Source: Lactobacillus equicursoris DSM 19284 = JCM 14600 = CIP 110162 (GTDB lineage: Bacteria > Bacillota > Bacilli > Lactobacillales > Lactobacillaceae). Taken from it: a stretch of 64,000 nucleotides of DNA. The stretch lies in NCBI RefSeq assembly GCF_001434815.1, contig NZ_AZDU01000002.1, positions 1 to 64,000 of the forward strand. Reading direction: 5' to 3'. A program made the position numbers and the translations under genes. Positions 1-9,433 of this stretch are shown one piece after another. Under the pieces are notes generated by a model. The model made no database searches. It was not told the origin of the DNA and worked only from the letters and a program-made list of their open reading frames with translations. Every line of letters starts with the position of its first letter. The first letter of the stretch is position 1.

Positions 1-88
1 GTGGGTGTTCAAATTATTCTTGCAATTTACCAATTGATATTTTTGATTACATTTTTTTACAGCTGTTGGCTACCCAATGATTGACTCG

Positions 89-114
89 AAAAAAATACCG
101 CCATCAGGCGGCAT
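89..114 (-). terminator. Intrinsic terminator of topA
   Basis: On the minus strand an 8-bp stem (one G-U pair) with loop TGAT lies at 95-114 and is followed by six T residues. It sits about 30 bases after the topA stop codon. The first 88 bases hold no recognisable gene. Confidence 0.85.
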
Positions 115-142
115 TTTAATATCTAGTTAAGACTATCTAGCT

Positions 143-2317
143 TTATTCAGCTTCTTCTGGTTCTTGTGGCTCTTCCTTGTAGTCGCCATTTGGACATAAG
201 ACCACGATCCCGTCCTTGCGCTTCTTTTCAACCAGGAAGTGACCATCATTTGGACATGCCCGGGCAATCGGCTTGTCCCAGGAAACAAAGTCGCATTCTG
301 GGTAGCGAGAACAGCCATAGAACTTCCGGCCCTTCTTGGACTTCTTCTCCAAAACTTCACCCTTCCCGCACTTAGGGCAGGTAACGCCAATCTTCTTGAC
401 GATGGTTTGGGTGTGGCGGCAGTCAGGGAAGCGAGAGCAGCCATAGAACTTGCCATAGCGACCCATCTTGATCAGCATTGGCGCCCCGCAGATCTCACAG
501 TCAAAGCCAGCTGGCTGGTCCTTGATTTGAATCTTTTGAATCTCGCTGTCTGCCTTTTCCAGTTCTTTAGAAAATGGCTTATAATAACGGTCAACAACCT
601 TAGCCCACTCTTCTTTGCCCTTTTCCACTTCGTCCAGATCATTTTCCACCTTGGCCGTGTAGTCAACGCTGGTAATATCTGGGAAGAACTGCTCAACCAA
701 GCCATCGACGATTTCGCCAAGTTCAGTTGGTACGATTGCCTTTCCTTCCAGCTTAACGTAGTTACGAGACTGGATGTTTTGGATGGTTGGGGCATAAGTT
801 GACGGCCGGCCAACGCCGTTTTCTTCAAGGGCCCGGACCAGGCTGGCTTCAGTATAGCGGGCAGGCGGCTGGGTAAAGTGCTGCTTGTTGTCAGACTTGG
901 TCATCTTGACTTCTGCCCCTTCAGCCAGGTCAGGCAGGGCAACGTTTTTGTCACTCCGGTTGTCATAGACCTTGGTATAACCAGCAAACTTCATCACAGA
1001 GCCGCTAGCTCTAAAGGTCACGTCATTTTGCGTTAAGTCATAGCGGGCCGTATCAAAGACAGCCGGCGTCATTTCGCTAGCCACAAAGCGGCTCCAAATC
1101 AAGGTGTAAAGACGCAGTTCGTCTTTAGTCAGCACCTTCTCCAATGATTTTGGCGTCCGGTAGACGCTAGTTGGACGGACTGCTTCGTGGGCGTCTTGCG
1201 CATCTTCTTGGTTCTTGAAGTGGCGCTCTTTCTTAACCGCGTATTCTGCGCCATATTCTTCGTCAATAAACTTGGCAGCTTCTGCCCGGGCAACTGGGCT
1301 GATTCTCTTAGAGTCAGTTCTCATGTAAGTAATCAAACCTACCGTGCCTTCTCTGCCCAGGCTCACCCCTTCATAAAGGTGCTGGGCAATGCTCATGGTT
1401 TTAGAGGTTCTAAAGTTCAGTCGGCGGTTGGCTTCTTGCTGCATGGTGGAAGTGGTAAATGGGGCAGCGGGCTGTCTCTTGACTTCTCTTTTAACCACCT
1501 TGGTTACAGCAAAAGGCTTTTTCTTGTCAGGCTTGGCTAAAACGTCTTGAACAGCTTTGTTATTTGGCAAATCAGCTTTTTTACCCTTTAAGCCGTAAAA
1601 AGAGCCTTGAAACTTGCTCTTGCCATGAGCAAATTCAGCTTCAATTGTCCAGTATTCAACTGGCTTAAAGGCCTTGATTTCCTTTTCCCGGTCAATAACC
1701 AGCTTCAAGGCAACTGACTGAACGCGCCCTGCTGACAAACCTTTCTTGACCTTGGACCACAAGATTGGGGACAAGGAGTAGCCAACCAAGCGGTCTAAGA
1801 CCCGGCGGGCCTGCTGGGCATCAACCGTGTCCATGTCGATGGTTCTGGCATGGTTGAAGGCATCTTTAACCGCATCTTTGGTAACTTCGTTAAAGGTAAC
1901 CCGGTTTTTGTCGTGTTCATCTAAGCCCAAAACGTGGGCAACGTGCCAAGCAATCGCTTCTCCTTCCCGGTCAGGGTCGGAAGCCAGGTAAACTTTATTA
2001 GCCTTCTTGGCTTCAGCCTTCAGCTCTTTGATGGTATCGCCCTTGCCGCGAATCGAGATGTATTTTGGCTGGTAGTTGTTGTCTAGGTCAACCCCCATCT
2101 GGGACTTGGGCAAATCCCGGATATGGCCTTTAGAGGCAATGACGTGATACTTGTTGCCCAAATATTTCTCAATCGTATGTGCCTTAGCCGGGGATTCAAC
2201 GATCACCAGGTCCTTCTTGACCTTGCTCTTCTTAGCACGGGTCTTTTTGGTCTTGGCCTTTGTCGTCTTAGCGGCTTTAGTCTTCTTACTTTCGGTATCT
2301 TTTGCTTTGGTAGGCAT
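143..2317 (-). CDS. topA: DNA topoisomerase I (type IA)
   Basis: Relaxes negative supercoils by single-strand passage. The protein has about 724 residues. A Lys-rich tail (residues 1-37) comes before the TOPRIM domain ([16 protein letters not shown] and the DPDREGE metal site); the central active-site region carries ITYMRTDS with the nucleophilic Tyr. Two C-terminal four-cysteine zinc ribbons follow (CEICGAPML and [10 protein letters not shown]). The start is set at ATG 2317 because AAAGGGG lies six bases upstream; the in-frame TTG one codon earlier is too close to it. The extended basic N-terminus is unusual for the family. dprA lies upstream on the same strand, an order common in Firmicutes. 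Confidence 0.97.
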   Translation of the reverse strand: MPTKAKDTESKKTKAAKTTKAKTKKTRAKKSKVKKDLVIVESPAKAHTIEKYLGNKYHVIASKGHIRDLPKSQMGVDLDNNYQPKYISIRGKGDTIKELKAEAKKANKVYLASDPDREGEAIAWHVAHVLGLDEHDKNRVTFNEVTKDAVKDAFNHARTIDMDTVDAQQARRVLDRLVGYSLSPILWSKVKKGLSAGRVQSVALKLVIDREKEIKAFKPVEYWTIEAEFAHGKSKFQGSFYGLKGKKADLPNNKAVQDVLAKPDKKKPFAVTKVVKREVKRQPAAPFTTSTMQQEANRRLNFRTSKTMSIAQHLYEGVSLGREGTVGLITYMRTDSKRISPVARAEAAKFIDEEYGAEYAVKKERHFKNQEDAQDAHEAVRPTSVYRTPKSLEKVLTKDELRLYTLIWSRFVASEMTPAVFDTARYDLTQNDVTFRASGSVMKFAGYTKVYDNRSDKNVALPDLAEGAEVKMTKSDNKQHFTQPPARYTEASLVRALEENGVGRPSTYAPTIQNIQSRNYVKLEGKAIVPTELGEIVDGLVEQFFPDITSVDYTAKVENDLDEVEKGKEEWAKVVDRYYKPFSKELEKADSEIQKIQIKDQPAGFDCEICGAPMLIKMGRYGKFYGCSRFPDCRHTQTIVKKIGVTCPKCGKGEVLEKKSKKGRKFYGCSRYPECDFVSWDKPIARACPNDGHFLVEKKRKDGIVVLCPNGDYKEEPQEPEEAE

Positions 2318-2429
2318 CAAATGCCCCTTTCCCTCAAATTTGAAATTAAATCTCCTTCAATATAGAAATAATTTTGGAAATTGTCAACCAAAGAACAAAT
2401 GACTTTTTAGAAAAAAGACTAATTTTACT

Positions 2430-3275
2430 TTACATTAACATTTCAAGCTTGCCGTCAATAATGGGCGTAGCCCCCGCTGAAATCAGCTGATTGGTGCCTT
2501 TGGACAAGGGGCTGGTGATTAGTCCTGGCACGGCATAAACGTTGCGATTTTCTTGCAAGGCTAAATTTGCCGTGATTAGCGATCCCGAATGTTCCTTAGC
2601 CTCGGTCACGATGACGTTCTTACAGATCCCAGCCAAAATCCGGTTGCGTTCAGGGAAGCGAAAAGGACGCGGCGGCGTATCCGGCAGGTATTCACTCAGC
2701 AAGAGCCCACGTTCAGCGATCTGCCGCTGCAGCTCCATGTTCTCTTGCGGGTAAAAATAATTAAGGCCGTTACCTACAACCGCAATCGTCTTGCCGCCAA
2801 AACGCAGGGTCATCTGATGGGCAATGGCGTCAACGCCTCGTGCCAGGCCGCTAGCAACGACTTGCTTTCTCTTTATCAAGGCCGGCATGATGTTTTCGAT
2901 GACCCGGGCCGAATAAGAAGTTGGATACCGGGAGCCCACAATGACCGTGACCTCATGCCTGAGTAAGGACAAGTCGCCTTTGGCAAAAAGCATAATTGGC
3001 GGTCTGTAGATTTCTCTCAAGGCCAAAGGGTAGGATTCATCAAAAAAACTAATAATGTTAAACTGCTGTTGTAAATTCTCAATTGCACTTTCATAGCGAT
3101 CATCCAGGTAGGCGTGTTCAACTAGCGTCAGAATATCTTCTGGCAATTCCAAGCAATTGATCCATTCATGGTCAATATCTTCATCAACCGGCATCTGCTG
3201 CATGACCTGCAGAATCTTGAGGTAGCTGAGCCCCTTTTGCAGCTTGAGCCGAAGCAAAAATTCTGTCTTATTCAT
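2430..3275 (-). CDS. dprA: DNA-processing protein DprA
   Basis: Single-stranded DNA-binding RecA loader of natural transformation. It has 281 residues: an N-terminal helical SAM-like region (1-70), then the Rossmann-like DprA core with VGSRYPT, SGLARGVDA, FPERNRI, SGSLITA and GTNQLI. The C-terminal winged-helix domain seen in some homologues appears absent or very short. No Shine-Dalgarno precedes the ATG; a promoter-like pair ends six bases upstream, suggesting a leaderless message (see findings). The N-terminal residues look family-like, so the start is probably right. Next gene downstream is topA. Confidence 0.95.
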   Translation of the reverse strand: MNKTEFLLRLKLQKGLSYLKILQVMQQMPVDEDIDHEWINCLELPEDILTLVEHAYLDDRYESAIENLQQQFNIISFFDESYPLALREIYRPPIMLFAKGDLSLLRHEVTVIVGSRYPTSYSARVIENIMPALIKRKQVVASGLARGVDAIAHQMTLRFGGKTIAVVGNGLNYFYPQENMELQRQIAERGLLLSEYLPDTPPRPFRFPERNRILAGICKNVIVTEAKEHSGSLITANLALQENRNVYAVPGLITSPLSKGTNQLISAGATPIIDGKLEMLM

Positions 3276-3309
3276 TTTATAATTATCGATACTGTAATTT
3301 TTCTTTCAA
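3276..3309 (-). promoter_or_regulatory. Predicted dprA promoter, leaderless
   Basis: On the minus strand TTGAAA (3309-3304), a 16-base spacer and GATAAT (3287-3282) are followed by only six bases before the dprA ATG, so transcription would begin at or next to the start codon. Prediction from sequence only. Confidence 0.5.
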
Positions 3310-3480
3310 TTAATGCCACAGCCCAAGCATACTAGAAAAGATAATCTCGTGCTACTTGCAGGTAAATAGCAACAAAGCCTGATCTAGCGTTGTTCTTACA
3401 TCCAGATCAGATTGTAAGAAGCCGGTCAGCCCAAGCTTTATTGGCCCTGACTTGCAGGCAAAAATATTTTTTAAAAAAAC
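3310..3480. other. Repeat-containing gap between rnhB and dprA
   Basis: No open frame of note. It holds overlapping inverted repeats (CTGATCT/AGATCAG and TTCTTACA/TGTAAGAA around 3377-3421), a GTCAG/CTGAC pair around 3427-3453, and a direct repeat ACTTGCAGG near 3355 and 3451. Function unknown; it may be a remnant of a repeat element or a structured RNA. Confidence 0.35.
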
Positions 3481-3483
3481 AAG

Positions 3484-3517
3484 TAAAAACGATCCACTAG
3501 CAAAATAGTGAATCGTT
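3484..3517 (-). terminator. Intrinsic terminator of rnhB
   Basis: A 12-bp stem (3488-3499 with 3506-3517, one G-U pair) with a six-base loop, followed on the minus strand by a short T tract. It lies 20 bases after the rnhB stop. Confidence 0.75.
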
Positions 3518-3536
3518 TGGTTAACATATCCTACGC

Positions 3537-4307
3537 TTAATTCTTCCGGTGCTGCTCCAGACTTTCTTTGACCGGGGCAAAGGTCAGCCGATGAATCGGG
3601 GTTGGGCCAAATTCCGCTAAGGCCTTTAAGTGCTCGCTAGTCCCGTAGCCGGCATTGCGTTCAAAGCCATATTGCGGGTAGGTTTTGGCATATTCATCCA
3701 TCAGCTGGTCCCGGTAGACTTTAGCTACAATGGAGGCAGCCGCAATTGAATTGGACTTGGCATCCCCCTTGATCAGCTCAGTTTGCGGCAAGTCAACCGG
3801 CACATTCATGGCGTCGACCAAGAGTGCGTCCGGCTTAACGCTGAGCTTTTCAACCGCCTGCTTCATGGCCTGTCGGTCAGCTTCATAGATGTTGATCTGG
3901 TCAATCACCTGATTATCCATCAGGCCAATGCCAACCGCCACGGCCTTTTCCAGGATCTGCGGGTATAGAGCCAGGCGACGCGCGGGACTGACCTTTTTGG
4001 AATCGTTGACCTCGATTAAGTCAAAGTCCTCTGGCAAAATTACCGCCGCCGCAACGACCGGGCCAGCTAAAGGCCCCCGGCCCACTTCGTCAACGCCGGC
4101 CACCAGCTGCCCGCTTTGCCAAAAAGCTTTTTCATAGGCAAAGCGGCCTAAAAATTCTGCCTTCTTCTTTTTCAGCTTTTCTTGCCGGCGATCATAACTG
4201 GCTAAAAGCTGAGCGACTCCCTTGCGCGGGTCCTCTCTAAGTTTTTCAAGTAAGGCAGGATCAGGATTTTCTTGCTTTAGCAAGTCTTTGATTTCATTAA
4301 TTTTCAT
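3537..4307 (-). CDS. rnhB: Ribonuclease HII
   Basis: Cleaves the RNA strand of RNA-DNA hybrids and removes single ribonucleotides from DNA. The 256 residues include an N-terminal helical extension (1-65), then the nuclease fold with GVDEVGRGP (metal-binding Asp73 and Glu74), [18 protein letters not shown] and [20 protein letters not shown]. All catalytic acidic positions are visible. Its start overlaps the end of rbgA by 11 bases and the Shine-Dalgarno is weak, so translation is probably coupled. The rbgA-rnhB pairing is standard in Firmicutes. Confidence 0.97.
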   Translation of the reverse strand: MKINEIKDLLKQENPDPALLEKLREDPRKGVAQLLASYDRRQEKLKKKKAEFLGRFAYEKAFWQSGQLVAGVDEVGRGPLAGPVVAAAVILPEDFDLIEVNDSKKVSPARRLALYPQILEKAVAVGIGLMDNQVIDQINIYEADRQAMKQAVEKLSVKPDALLVDAMNVPVDLPQTELIKGDAKSNSIAAASIVAKVYRDQLMDEYAKTYPQYGFERNAGYGTSEHLKALAEFGPTPIHRLTFAPVKESLEQHRKN

Positions 4308-5148
4308 TATTAACTCTGTCCAAGGTAATTCTGCCCAGCTTGCCCTTTCTTAGCCGCTGCAGCATGAACAAGGAGAAGCGGTCATAGTCATCCCGCATCC
4401 CGTTGTTTTGGGTCAGGGCCAAAAGCAGGTCAGTGTCACTAATCGCCGCAATCTTTTCCTTGCTGCAGTTGGCAAACTTTGCCAAGTAAGCTGGATAATA
4501 CTGCTTTAAAAGTCGAATTACAAACAAGGCAACGTCGTCTGCGTGGAAAATCGTATCCTTGATCGCGCCAAAGGCAGCCAGTTTGTATCCCACGTCCTGG
4601 TCTTCAAATTTTGGCCACAGGATCCCTGGCGTATCCAAGATTTGGATGCCGTAGTTAGTCTTCAGCCAGGCCTGCCCCTTGGTAACGCCTGGCTTGTCGC
4701 CAGTAATAGCCACGTTATGGCCAACTAAGCGGTTGATGATGGTGGACTTGCCGCAGTTTGGCACGCCAACTAGGGCAATGCGGACGATCGGGTTTGATGC
4801 GCCGCGCTCTTCCAGCTTCTTTACCTTTTCGCTAGAAGCCTTCTTAATGAGGGTCACCAAGGCTTGGACGTTGGTGTTGTGCTGGGCATCCATGGCCATG
4901 ACCAGGGTCCTTGGACCTTGTAATTTCTTTTGCCATAACTTGGTCATGACGGGATCGGCCAAATCCGCCTTGTTCAAGATGATGATGTGGGGCTTGTTGC
5001 CAACCAGTTCTTCAATCATCGGGTTTCTGGATGACAGGGGAATCCGGGCATCCAGGATTTCCACGACGACGTCGATCAAAGATAATTTTTCTTCCAGCTG
5101 ATTTCTGGCCTTGTTCATATGACCAGGAAACCATTGTATTTTAGTCAT
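4297..5148 (-). CDS. rbgA: Ribosome biogenesis GTPase A
   Basis: Circularly permuted GTPase that helps late assembly of the 50S subunit. The order of motifs shows the permutation: G4 NKAD (59-62) comes before G1 GVPNCGKS (about 128-135) and G3 DTPG (about 173). The N-terminus [10 protein letters not shown] is a family hallmark. 283 residues is normal. The ATG is preceded by AGAGGG. It is also known as YlqF and heads the unit with rnhB. Confidence 0.96.
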   Translation of the reverse strand: MTKIQWFPGHMNKARNQLEEKLSLIDVVVEILDARIPLSSRNPMIEELVGNKPHIIILNKADLADPVMTKLWQKKLQGPRTLVMAMDAQHNTNVQALVTLIKKASSEKVKKLEERGASNPIVRIALVGVPNCGKSTIINRLVGHNVAITGDKPGVTKGQAWLKTNYGIQILDTPGILWPKFEDQDVGYKLAAFGAIKDTIFHADDVALFVIRLLKQYYPAYLAKFANCSKEKIAAISDTDLLLALTQNNGMRDDYDRFSLFMLQRLRKGKLGRITLDRVNNEN

Positions 5149-5180
5149 TCTTATTTCCCTCTTTTTTATTCATAAACGAT

Positions 5181-5205
5181 AGAAAAGGAAGCCGAGGCTC
5201 CCTTT
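5181..5205 (-). terminator. Probable terminator of yozE
   Basis: A 10-bp stem (5184-5193 with 5196-5205, one G-U pair) and a very short loop, with a weak T-rich tail on the minus strand. It lies just downstream of yozE and upstream of rbgA. Confidence 0.5.
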
Positions 5206-5212
5206 GTCATTC

Positions 5213-5443
5213 CTAATATTGCATTTTATCTTTATACTCTTGATAAGCTTCGTCAAAAATCGTCATGCTGGGCAGGTAAGCTGCATTTTCTTCCAGATAC
5301 TCTGACAATTTCTCGTAGTCTTGCTCATGCCTTGGAAAAGTTGAGTCAAATTGGGCATTATTGGCAAAAGCCGCGATGTCCTCATTTGAATCCGGATTTC
5401 TCAGGGTCATCAAGAATTGATAAAAGCTCTGCCGATACGCCAT
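5213..5443 (-). CDS. yozE: YozE-family SAM-like small protein
   Basis: A 76-residue acidic protein. The opening [12 protein letters not shown] and the pattern of Phe/Trp-type aromatic spacing with [15 protein letters not shown] match the YozE SAM-like fold family of Firmicutes, whose job is not established. No signal peptide or membrane segment. It lies between degV and rbgA, with its own probable terminator downstream. Family assignment is from recall of the motif, not a search. Confidence 0.8.
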   Translation of the reverse strand: MAYRQSFYQFLMTLRNPDSNEDIAAFANNAQFDSTFPRHEQDYEKLSEYLEENAAYLPSMTIFDEAYQEYKDKMQY

Positions 5444-5483
5444 AAAAATCTACCTCTATCTTTAACTTTTTAGCTTAATTAGC

Positions 5484-6329
5484 TTATTCAGTGTAAAACA
5501 TGACTGCGTAAGCTTCGTGGCCTGCATGGGTGATGATGATCGGACTGGTCTCTTGAATAAAGACTTCAACGTTTGGGTTAGCCTCTTCAAAGCGCTTGCC
5601 TAAGTCTGCCATCGCTTCTGGCGTGTCAACGTAAGAAATGCCCACGTACTTGACCTGGTCGCCTAAGTCGCGGATCTGGTCAACCAGCATGTCGTCAAAT
5701 TTCTTGATGAACTTCTTGCCGCGGCCGCGGTAAGGCACGTTCAATTTGCCCTCTTTCATGGTCAAGCCAACATGGAAGTTCAAGGCAGAAATTACCCGGC
5801 TAGCCAGCCGGCCCAGGCGGCCGCCAGCTAAGATATTCTTTAAGTTTGGTATCATCATTTCCAGGTGCATGTTTTGCCCGATCGTCTCCAGGTGGTCCAA
5901 AATTTCCTGCATGCTCTTGCCGGCAGCTGCATCTTTGGCAGCCGCCAGGCAGTAGTAGCCCTGAGAGCGGTCGGTATAGCCGCAGTCAACAACCGTGATC
6001 TTGCCTTCTACCAGCTCAGCGGCTTGTCTGGCAGAATCAACCGTACCAGACAGGCACTTGGCCATGAAGATGCCCAAAACCTCGCTGCCGTCAGCAGTCA
6101 GCTCCTTCATTCTTTCCACAAAAAGACCAACAGGCGGTTGACTGGTCTTTGGCAAGGCGTTGGCTTCATCCATCTTTTGGATAAAGTTGGCCCGGGTAAT
6201 GTCCACTCCATCAGTATAAGTGTGTCCGTCAATCGTGACTGATAAAGGCACAATGGTAATCCCATACTTTTCAATTTCTGCAGAACTCAGTTGTACTGAA
6301 GAGTCTGTCATAATCTTGATTTTCGACAA
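5484..6329 (-). CDS. DegV-family fatty-acid-binding protein
   Basis: DegV proteins bind a fatty acid; in related bacteria they (as FakB) present it to the kinase FakA. The protein starts SKIKIMTDSSVQ and carries the TDSS ligand-binding signature, SGTVDSA, a FLxxGRLG-like NILAGGRLGRL segment and a C-terminal THAGHEAYAV segment that holds the usual GPG-like loop region. About 281 residues. Start chosen at TTG 6329 because GAGG lies eight bases upstream; an in-frame TTG at 6350 has no comparable site. A second DegV paralogue is at 20261-21100, so the two may bind different acyl chains. Confidence 0.92.
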   Translation of the reverse strand: MSKIKIMTDSSVQLSSAEIEKYGITIVPLSVTIDGHTYTDGVDITRANFIQKMDEANALPKTSQPPVGLFVERMKELTADGSEVLGIFMAKCLSGTVDSARQAAELVEGKITVVDCGYTDRSQGYYCLAAAKDAAAGKSMQEILDHLETIGQNMHLEMMIPNLKNILAGGRLGRLASRVISALNFHVGLTMKEGKLNVPYRGRGKKFIKKFDDMLVDQIRDLGDQVKYVGISYVDTPEAMADLGKRFEEANPNVEVFIQETSPIIITHAGHEAYAVMFYTE

Positions 6330-6467
6330 TTTACTGACCTCAATTTCCAAATCATCTTACCAAAAATGGTGAGTATGATAGAATCTAAATTAATACATGA
6401 TTTAGTATAACAAAGTTTTTACAAAAAAATTAAGCTAATTGACTTAAACGAAAGGAACTTTTGACTA

Positions 6468-7130
6468 ATGACGAAAAATCTTTGGCAACCGGTCCCTGAC
6501 CGCTCAAAAAAATACTTGATCGTTGACAATGTCCTGTCAGCAGTCGTCCACGGCATTGGCTTTGGCCTGGCGGTTGCCGGTCTAGTCATCTTGATCGTCC
6601 ATGCCGCCCATACCGGCAGCGCCTTAAGAGTCACCACCTTCAGCATTTACGGCTCCTGCATGCTCTTGCTCTACCTTTTTTCCACCCTTTACCACAGCTT
6701 GATTTTTACTAGAGCCCGCGGGGTCTTCCAGATCTTTGACCACTCCTCCATCTACATCGCCATTGCTGGGTCTTACACCCCATATACGCTGGTCGCGATC
6801 GGCGGGGCCAAGGGCTGGATCATGTTTGGCATCATCTGGGCCTTGGCTGTCACCGGTATCCTTTACTACATCTTCAACCAGGGCAAGCATACCATCTTAG
6901 ACACCATCCTTTATATCGCCATGGGCTGGATGGTCATCTTGGCCGGCAGCCAGCTGTATAGCCGGCTTGGTTCAACTGGCTTTTGGCTCTTGGTTTGGGG
7001 CGGGATCGCCTACACCTTCGGCTGCCTCTTTTTCTCCATGCGGGGACTGGCCTTTAGCCACGTCATCTGGCATTTCTTCGTCTTATTGGGCTCAATCTTG
7101 ATGTTTTTCTCAGTCTTATTCTATGTCTAA
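6468..7130 (+). CDS. Hemolysin III-family membrane protein
   Basis: A 220-residue integral membrane protein of the hemolysin III/PAQR superfamily with about seven membrane segments. Visible family motifs are HGIGFG near residue 28, STLYHS, FDHSSIYIAIAGSYTP and, near the end, HVIWHFFVLLGS; the conserved Ser, Asp and His residues could bind a zinc ion as in PAQR enzymes. Haemolysis is only a historical name; the substrate is unknown. AAAGGA precedes the ATG. Monocistronic, ending at a terminator shared with cca. Confidence 0.9.
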   Translation: MTKNLWQPVPDRSKKYLIVDNVLSAVVHGIGFGLAVAGLVILIVHAAHTGSALRVTTFSIYGSCMLLLYLFSTLYHSLIFTRARGVFQIFDHSSIYIAIAGSYTPYTLVAIGGAKGWIMFGIIWALAVTGILYYIFNQGKHTILDTILYIAMGWMVILAGSQLYSRLGSTGFWLLVWGGIAYTFGCLFFSMRGLAFSHVIWHFFVLLGSILMFFSVLFYV

Positions 7131-7164
7131 TTGTATATACAAAAAGCGCCATTGGCGCTTTTTT
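7131..7164. terminator. Bidirectional terminator between hemolysin III gene and cca
   Basis: Perfect stem AAAAAGCGCCA/TGGCGCTTTTT at 7141-7164 with T-rich tails in both directions, serving the converging genes. A 12-bp perfect palindrome (TTGTATATACAA, 7131-7142) abuts it. Confidence 0.9.
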
Positions 7165-7186
7165 ACTTACTATTTTTCATAAAAAC

Positions 7187-8404
7187 TTACAGATCTAAAA
7201 ATGCTGCCAGACTTTCTTCGTCATTAGCCACCTGCCCCAAGACCACGCCTTTTAAAGCCCGGTCTAGCAGGTCGCCCAAGGCTGGAGAGGGCTTGACGCC
7301 CTTCTTGATCAGCCAGCCGCCGTCTACGGCTAATTCGCCCTTGTCCTTGATCGGCAAGGCCGCGTAGCGGTCAAGCAGGCTTTGACTGGAAACCGGCTGC
7401 CCCAAGAGGGCGGCTGCTTCAAGTGCCTTGGTTAAGGCATTTTGCCCAAAAACAAACAAGTCCCAGTTGCTGACCTGGCCCATGGTCACCTGATCAAAAG
7501 CCGTCACGATCGCTTTGGCTTCTTGCCCCATGGCGTTAGAATTTTTCCAGGTCCGCATGAAGGAGGTAACCTTGTTAACCGGTAGGTTGATAATTAAGGC
7601 TAAAAGCGCCCAGAAAACTGCCTCGTCAGTGATCCTGCCCTTCAGCTGGGTAAAGACCCGCAACTTCTCTTCTTGGCCAGCCAGCCCTGGACATTCGCCG
7701 CTTAGGCCAGTATCAATAAACTTGTCAAAAGCCTCTTGGCTGTTTGGTCCAAGAGCCAGTTTGACTAATTCTTCTCTGATTCTTTCAACCGAAATCTTGC
7801 TTAAGAGCACATGGTTGTCAGCAATCGCTGCTTCCGTTTTTTCCTCAAGTGCAAAATTCAGCTGACTCATGAAGCGGACAGCCCGCATCATCCGAAGCGC
7901 GTCTTCATGGAAGCGGTCTTCAGCTACGCCAACTGCCTTGATGACCTTTTTCTGCAAATCGCCGAGCCCGTCAAAAAGGTCCACGATTTCGCCTGACAAG
8001 TTCATGGCCAGGGTATTGATAGTAAAGTCCCGCCGCTTTAAGTCTTCTTCCAGATTTTGGACAAAAGTCACCTTGTCCGGCCGGCGGAAGTCCTGGTAGC
8101 CCGATTCGGTTCTAAAAGTCGTAATCTCGTAAGCTTCACCGCCATACAAGACTGTTACCGTCCCGTGCTGGATGCCGGTGTCAATGCTTTTGGCAAAAGT
8201 CTTCTTGACTTCTTCGGGGTAGGCACTAGTGGCAATATCGACATCGTGGATGTGGCGGTCAAGCAGCAAGTCCCGGACGCAGCCGCCGACAAAGTAGGCT
8301 TCAAAGCCGGCATCTTCCAAGGCTTGCAAAACCGGCTGGGCTTTTAAAAAGACTTCGGGTAAATTATTTATCTTCATCTTTTGCTTCAACTTCTCCATTT
8401 TCAT
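7187..8404 (-). CDS. cca: CCA-adding tRNA nucleotidyltransferase
   Basis: Adds or repairs the 3'-terminal CCA of tRNAs. It is a class II enzyme: the head domain has GGCVRDLLL (about 40-48), the metal-binding DVDIAT (54-59) and RRDFTINTLAMN, then the BDR.R-type recognition region HEDALRMMRAVRF with neck and body helices. 405 residues is normal. Start is uncertain: ATG codons at 8404, 8398 and 8377 are all in frame, and none has a strong Shine-Dalgarno; the residues from 8377 (KINNLPEVF) look most family-like. Divergent from the yitT-like gene. Confidence 0.95.
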   Translation of the reverse strand: MKMEKLKQKMKINNLPEVFLKAQPVLQALEDAGFEAYFVGGCVRDLLLDRHIHDVDIATSAYPEEVKKTFAKSIDTGIQHGTVTVLYGGEAYEITTFRTESGYQDFRRPDKVTFVQNLEEDLKRRDFTINTLAMNLSGEIVDLFDGLGDLQKKVIKAVGVAEDRFHEDALRMMRAVRFMSQLNFALEEKTEAAIADNHVLLSKISVERIREELVKLALGPNSQEAFDKFIDTGLSGECPGLAGQEEKLRVFTQLKGRITDEAVFWALLALIINLPVNKVTSFMRTWKNSNAMGQEAKAIVTAFDQVTMGQVSNWDLFVFGQNALTKALEAAALLGQPVSSQSLLDRYAALPIKDKGELAVDGGWLIKKGVKPSPALGDLLDRALKGVVLGQVANDEESLAAFLDL

Positions 8405-8458
8405 AATTATTTGTTACAATTGATTACGCATGGGGTTAATTAGAAAGGAGTAATTATA

Positions 8459-9358
8459 ATGTCTAAGTCACCTTTGAAATGGACATTTAGCAATACGATC
8501 GATCTAATCATGATTGCACTTGGTGCAGCCATCTACGCCTTTAGCGTGGACATGGTCTCCATCCCCAACAAGCTGGCTGACGGGGGCCTATCCGGCTTCA
8601 CCTTGATCATTCGGCACTTCTGGGGGATCAATCCCGGGATCAGCACCTTCATCATCAACATCCCCTTGATTATTCTTGGCTTAAAATACATGGGCAAGAG
8701 AGCCATGATCTATACAGCCTGGGGGACCCTTTGCCTTTCCTTATTCCTTAATGCGTGGTCTCTGCAATCTATTATAAAACAAGTTCCGCTTCATCACGAC
8801 CCCTTCTTGGCCACGGTGACGGCCGGATGCGTATCAGGCCTTGGCCTGGGTCTAGTTTTTCGCTATAACGGAACGACCGGGGGCAGCGACATTATCGCCC
8901 GAATCGTCCAAGAAAAATACGGCATTGCGCCAGGCAACGGAATGCTGGCCTTAGACATGCTTGCTCTCTTTTGCTCGCTGTCTTACCTAGACTTTTACCA
9001 TGTGGGCTATACCATGGTTTCTTGCTATATCTTGACCAAAGTCCTAGACATGATCGCTGAAGGTGGCCGTAGAGCCCGCGGAGCCTTCATCATCTCCCAA
9101 AAATATCAGGAGATTGCCAAGCTGATCGACCTGGAACTAGAGCGCGGCTTTACCTACATTAACGCTGAAGGCGGATATTCTAACGAAAAGCAGCACGTGA
9201 TTTACCTGGTTTTAGAGCCGAAGGAAATCCCGAAGCTGAAAAAAATAGTCAAGGTCGAAGATCCCAAGGCCTTCATCACCTTCTTTGATGCTACCGAAGC
9301 TATCGGCGAAGGCTTCAGCTACAAGACTAAGGGATCAAACTTTTTGATTAGAAAATAG
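8459..9358 (+). CDS. YitT-family membrane protein
   Basis: Five hydrophobic segments between residues 12 and 190 followed by a soluble C-terminal DUF2179 domain (about 215-290; GFTYINAEGGYSNEKQHV). The GLVFRYNGTTGGSDIIA segment is the typical loop of the family. YitT/DUF161 proteins have no settled function. AAAGGAG lies before the ATG, and TGTTACAAT at 8412-8420 could be an extended -10 element. Ends at a strong terminator. Confidence 0.9.
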   Translation: MSKSPLKWTFSNTIDLIMIALGAAIYAFSVDMVSIPNKLADGGLSGFTLIIRHFWGINPGISTFIINIPLIILGLKYMGKRAMIYTAWGTLCLSLFLNAWSLQSIIKQVPLHHDPFLATVTAGCVSGLGLGLVFRYNGTTGGSDIIARIVQEKYGIAPGNGMLALDMLALFCSLSYLDFYHVGYTMVSCYILTKVLDMIAEGGRRARGAFIISQKYQEIAKLIDLELERGFTYINAEGGYSNEKQHVIYLVLEPKEIPKLKKIVKVEDPKAFITFFDATEAIGEGFSYKTKGSNFLIRK

Positions 9359-9398
9359 TCAAAAAACATCAATCACTACTCAAAAACTAAGTAGAGCA

Positions 9399-9428
9399 AA
9401 AAGCAGTCATCTAATGATGACTGCTTTT
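9399..9428. terminator. Bidirectional terminator
   Basis: Perfect 13-bp stem (9399-9411 with 9416-9428, loop TAAT) flanked by T/A tracts, between the converging yitT-like gene and the EAL-domain gene. Confidence 0.9.
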
Positions 9429-9433
9429 ATTTT

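Noticed and set aside
1-88. Possible gene end at the left edge
   Set aside because: No frame or motif could be supported; only the topA terminator is clear.
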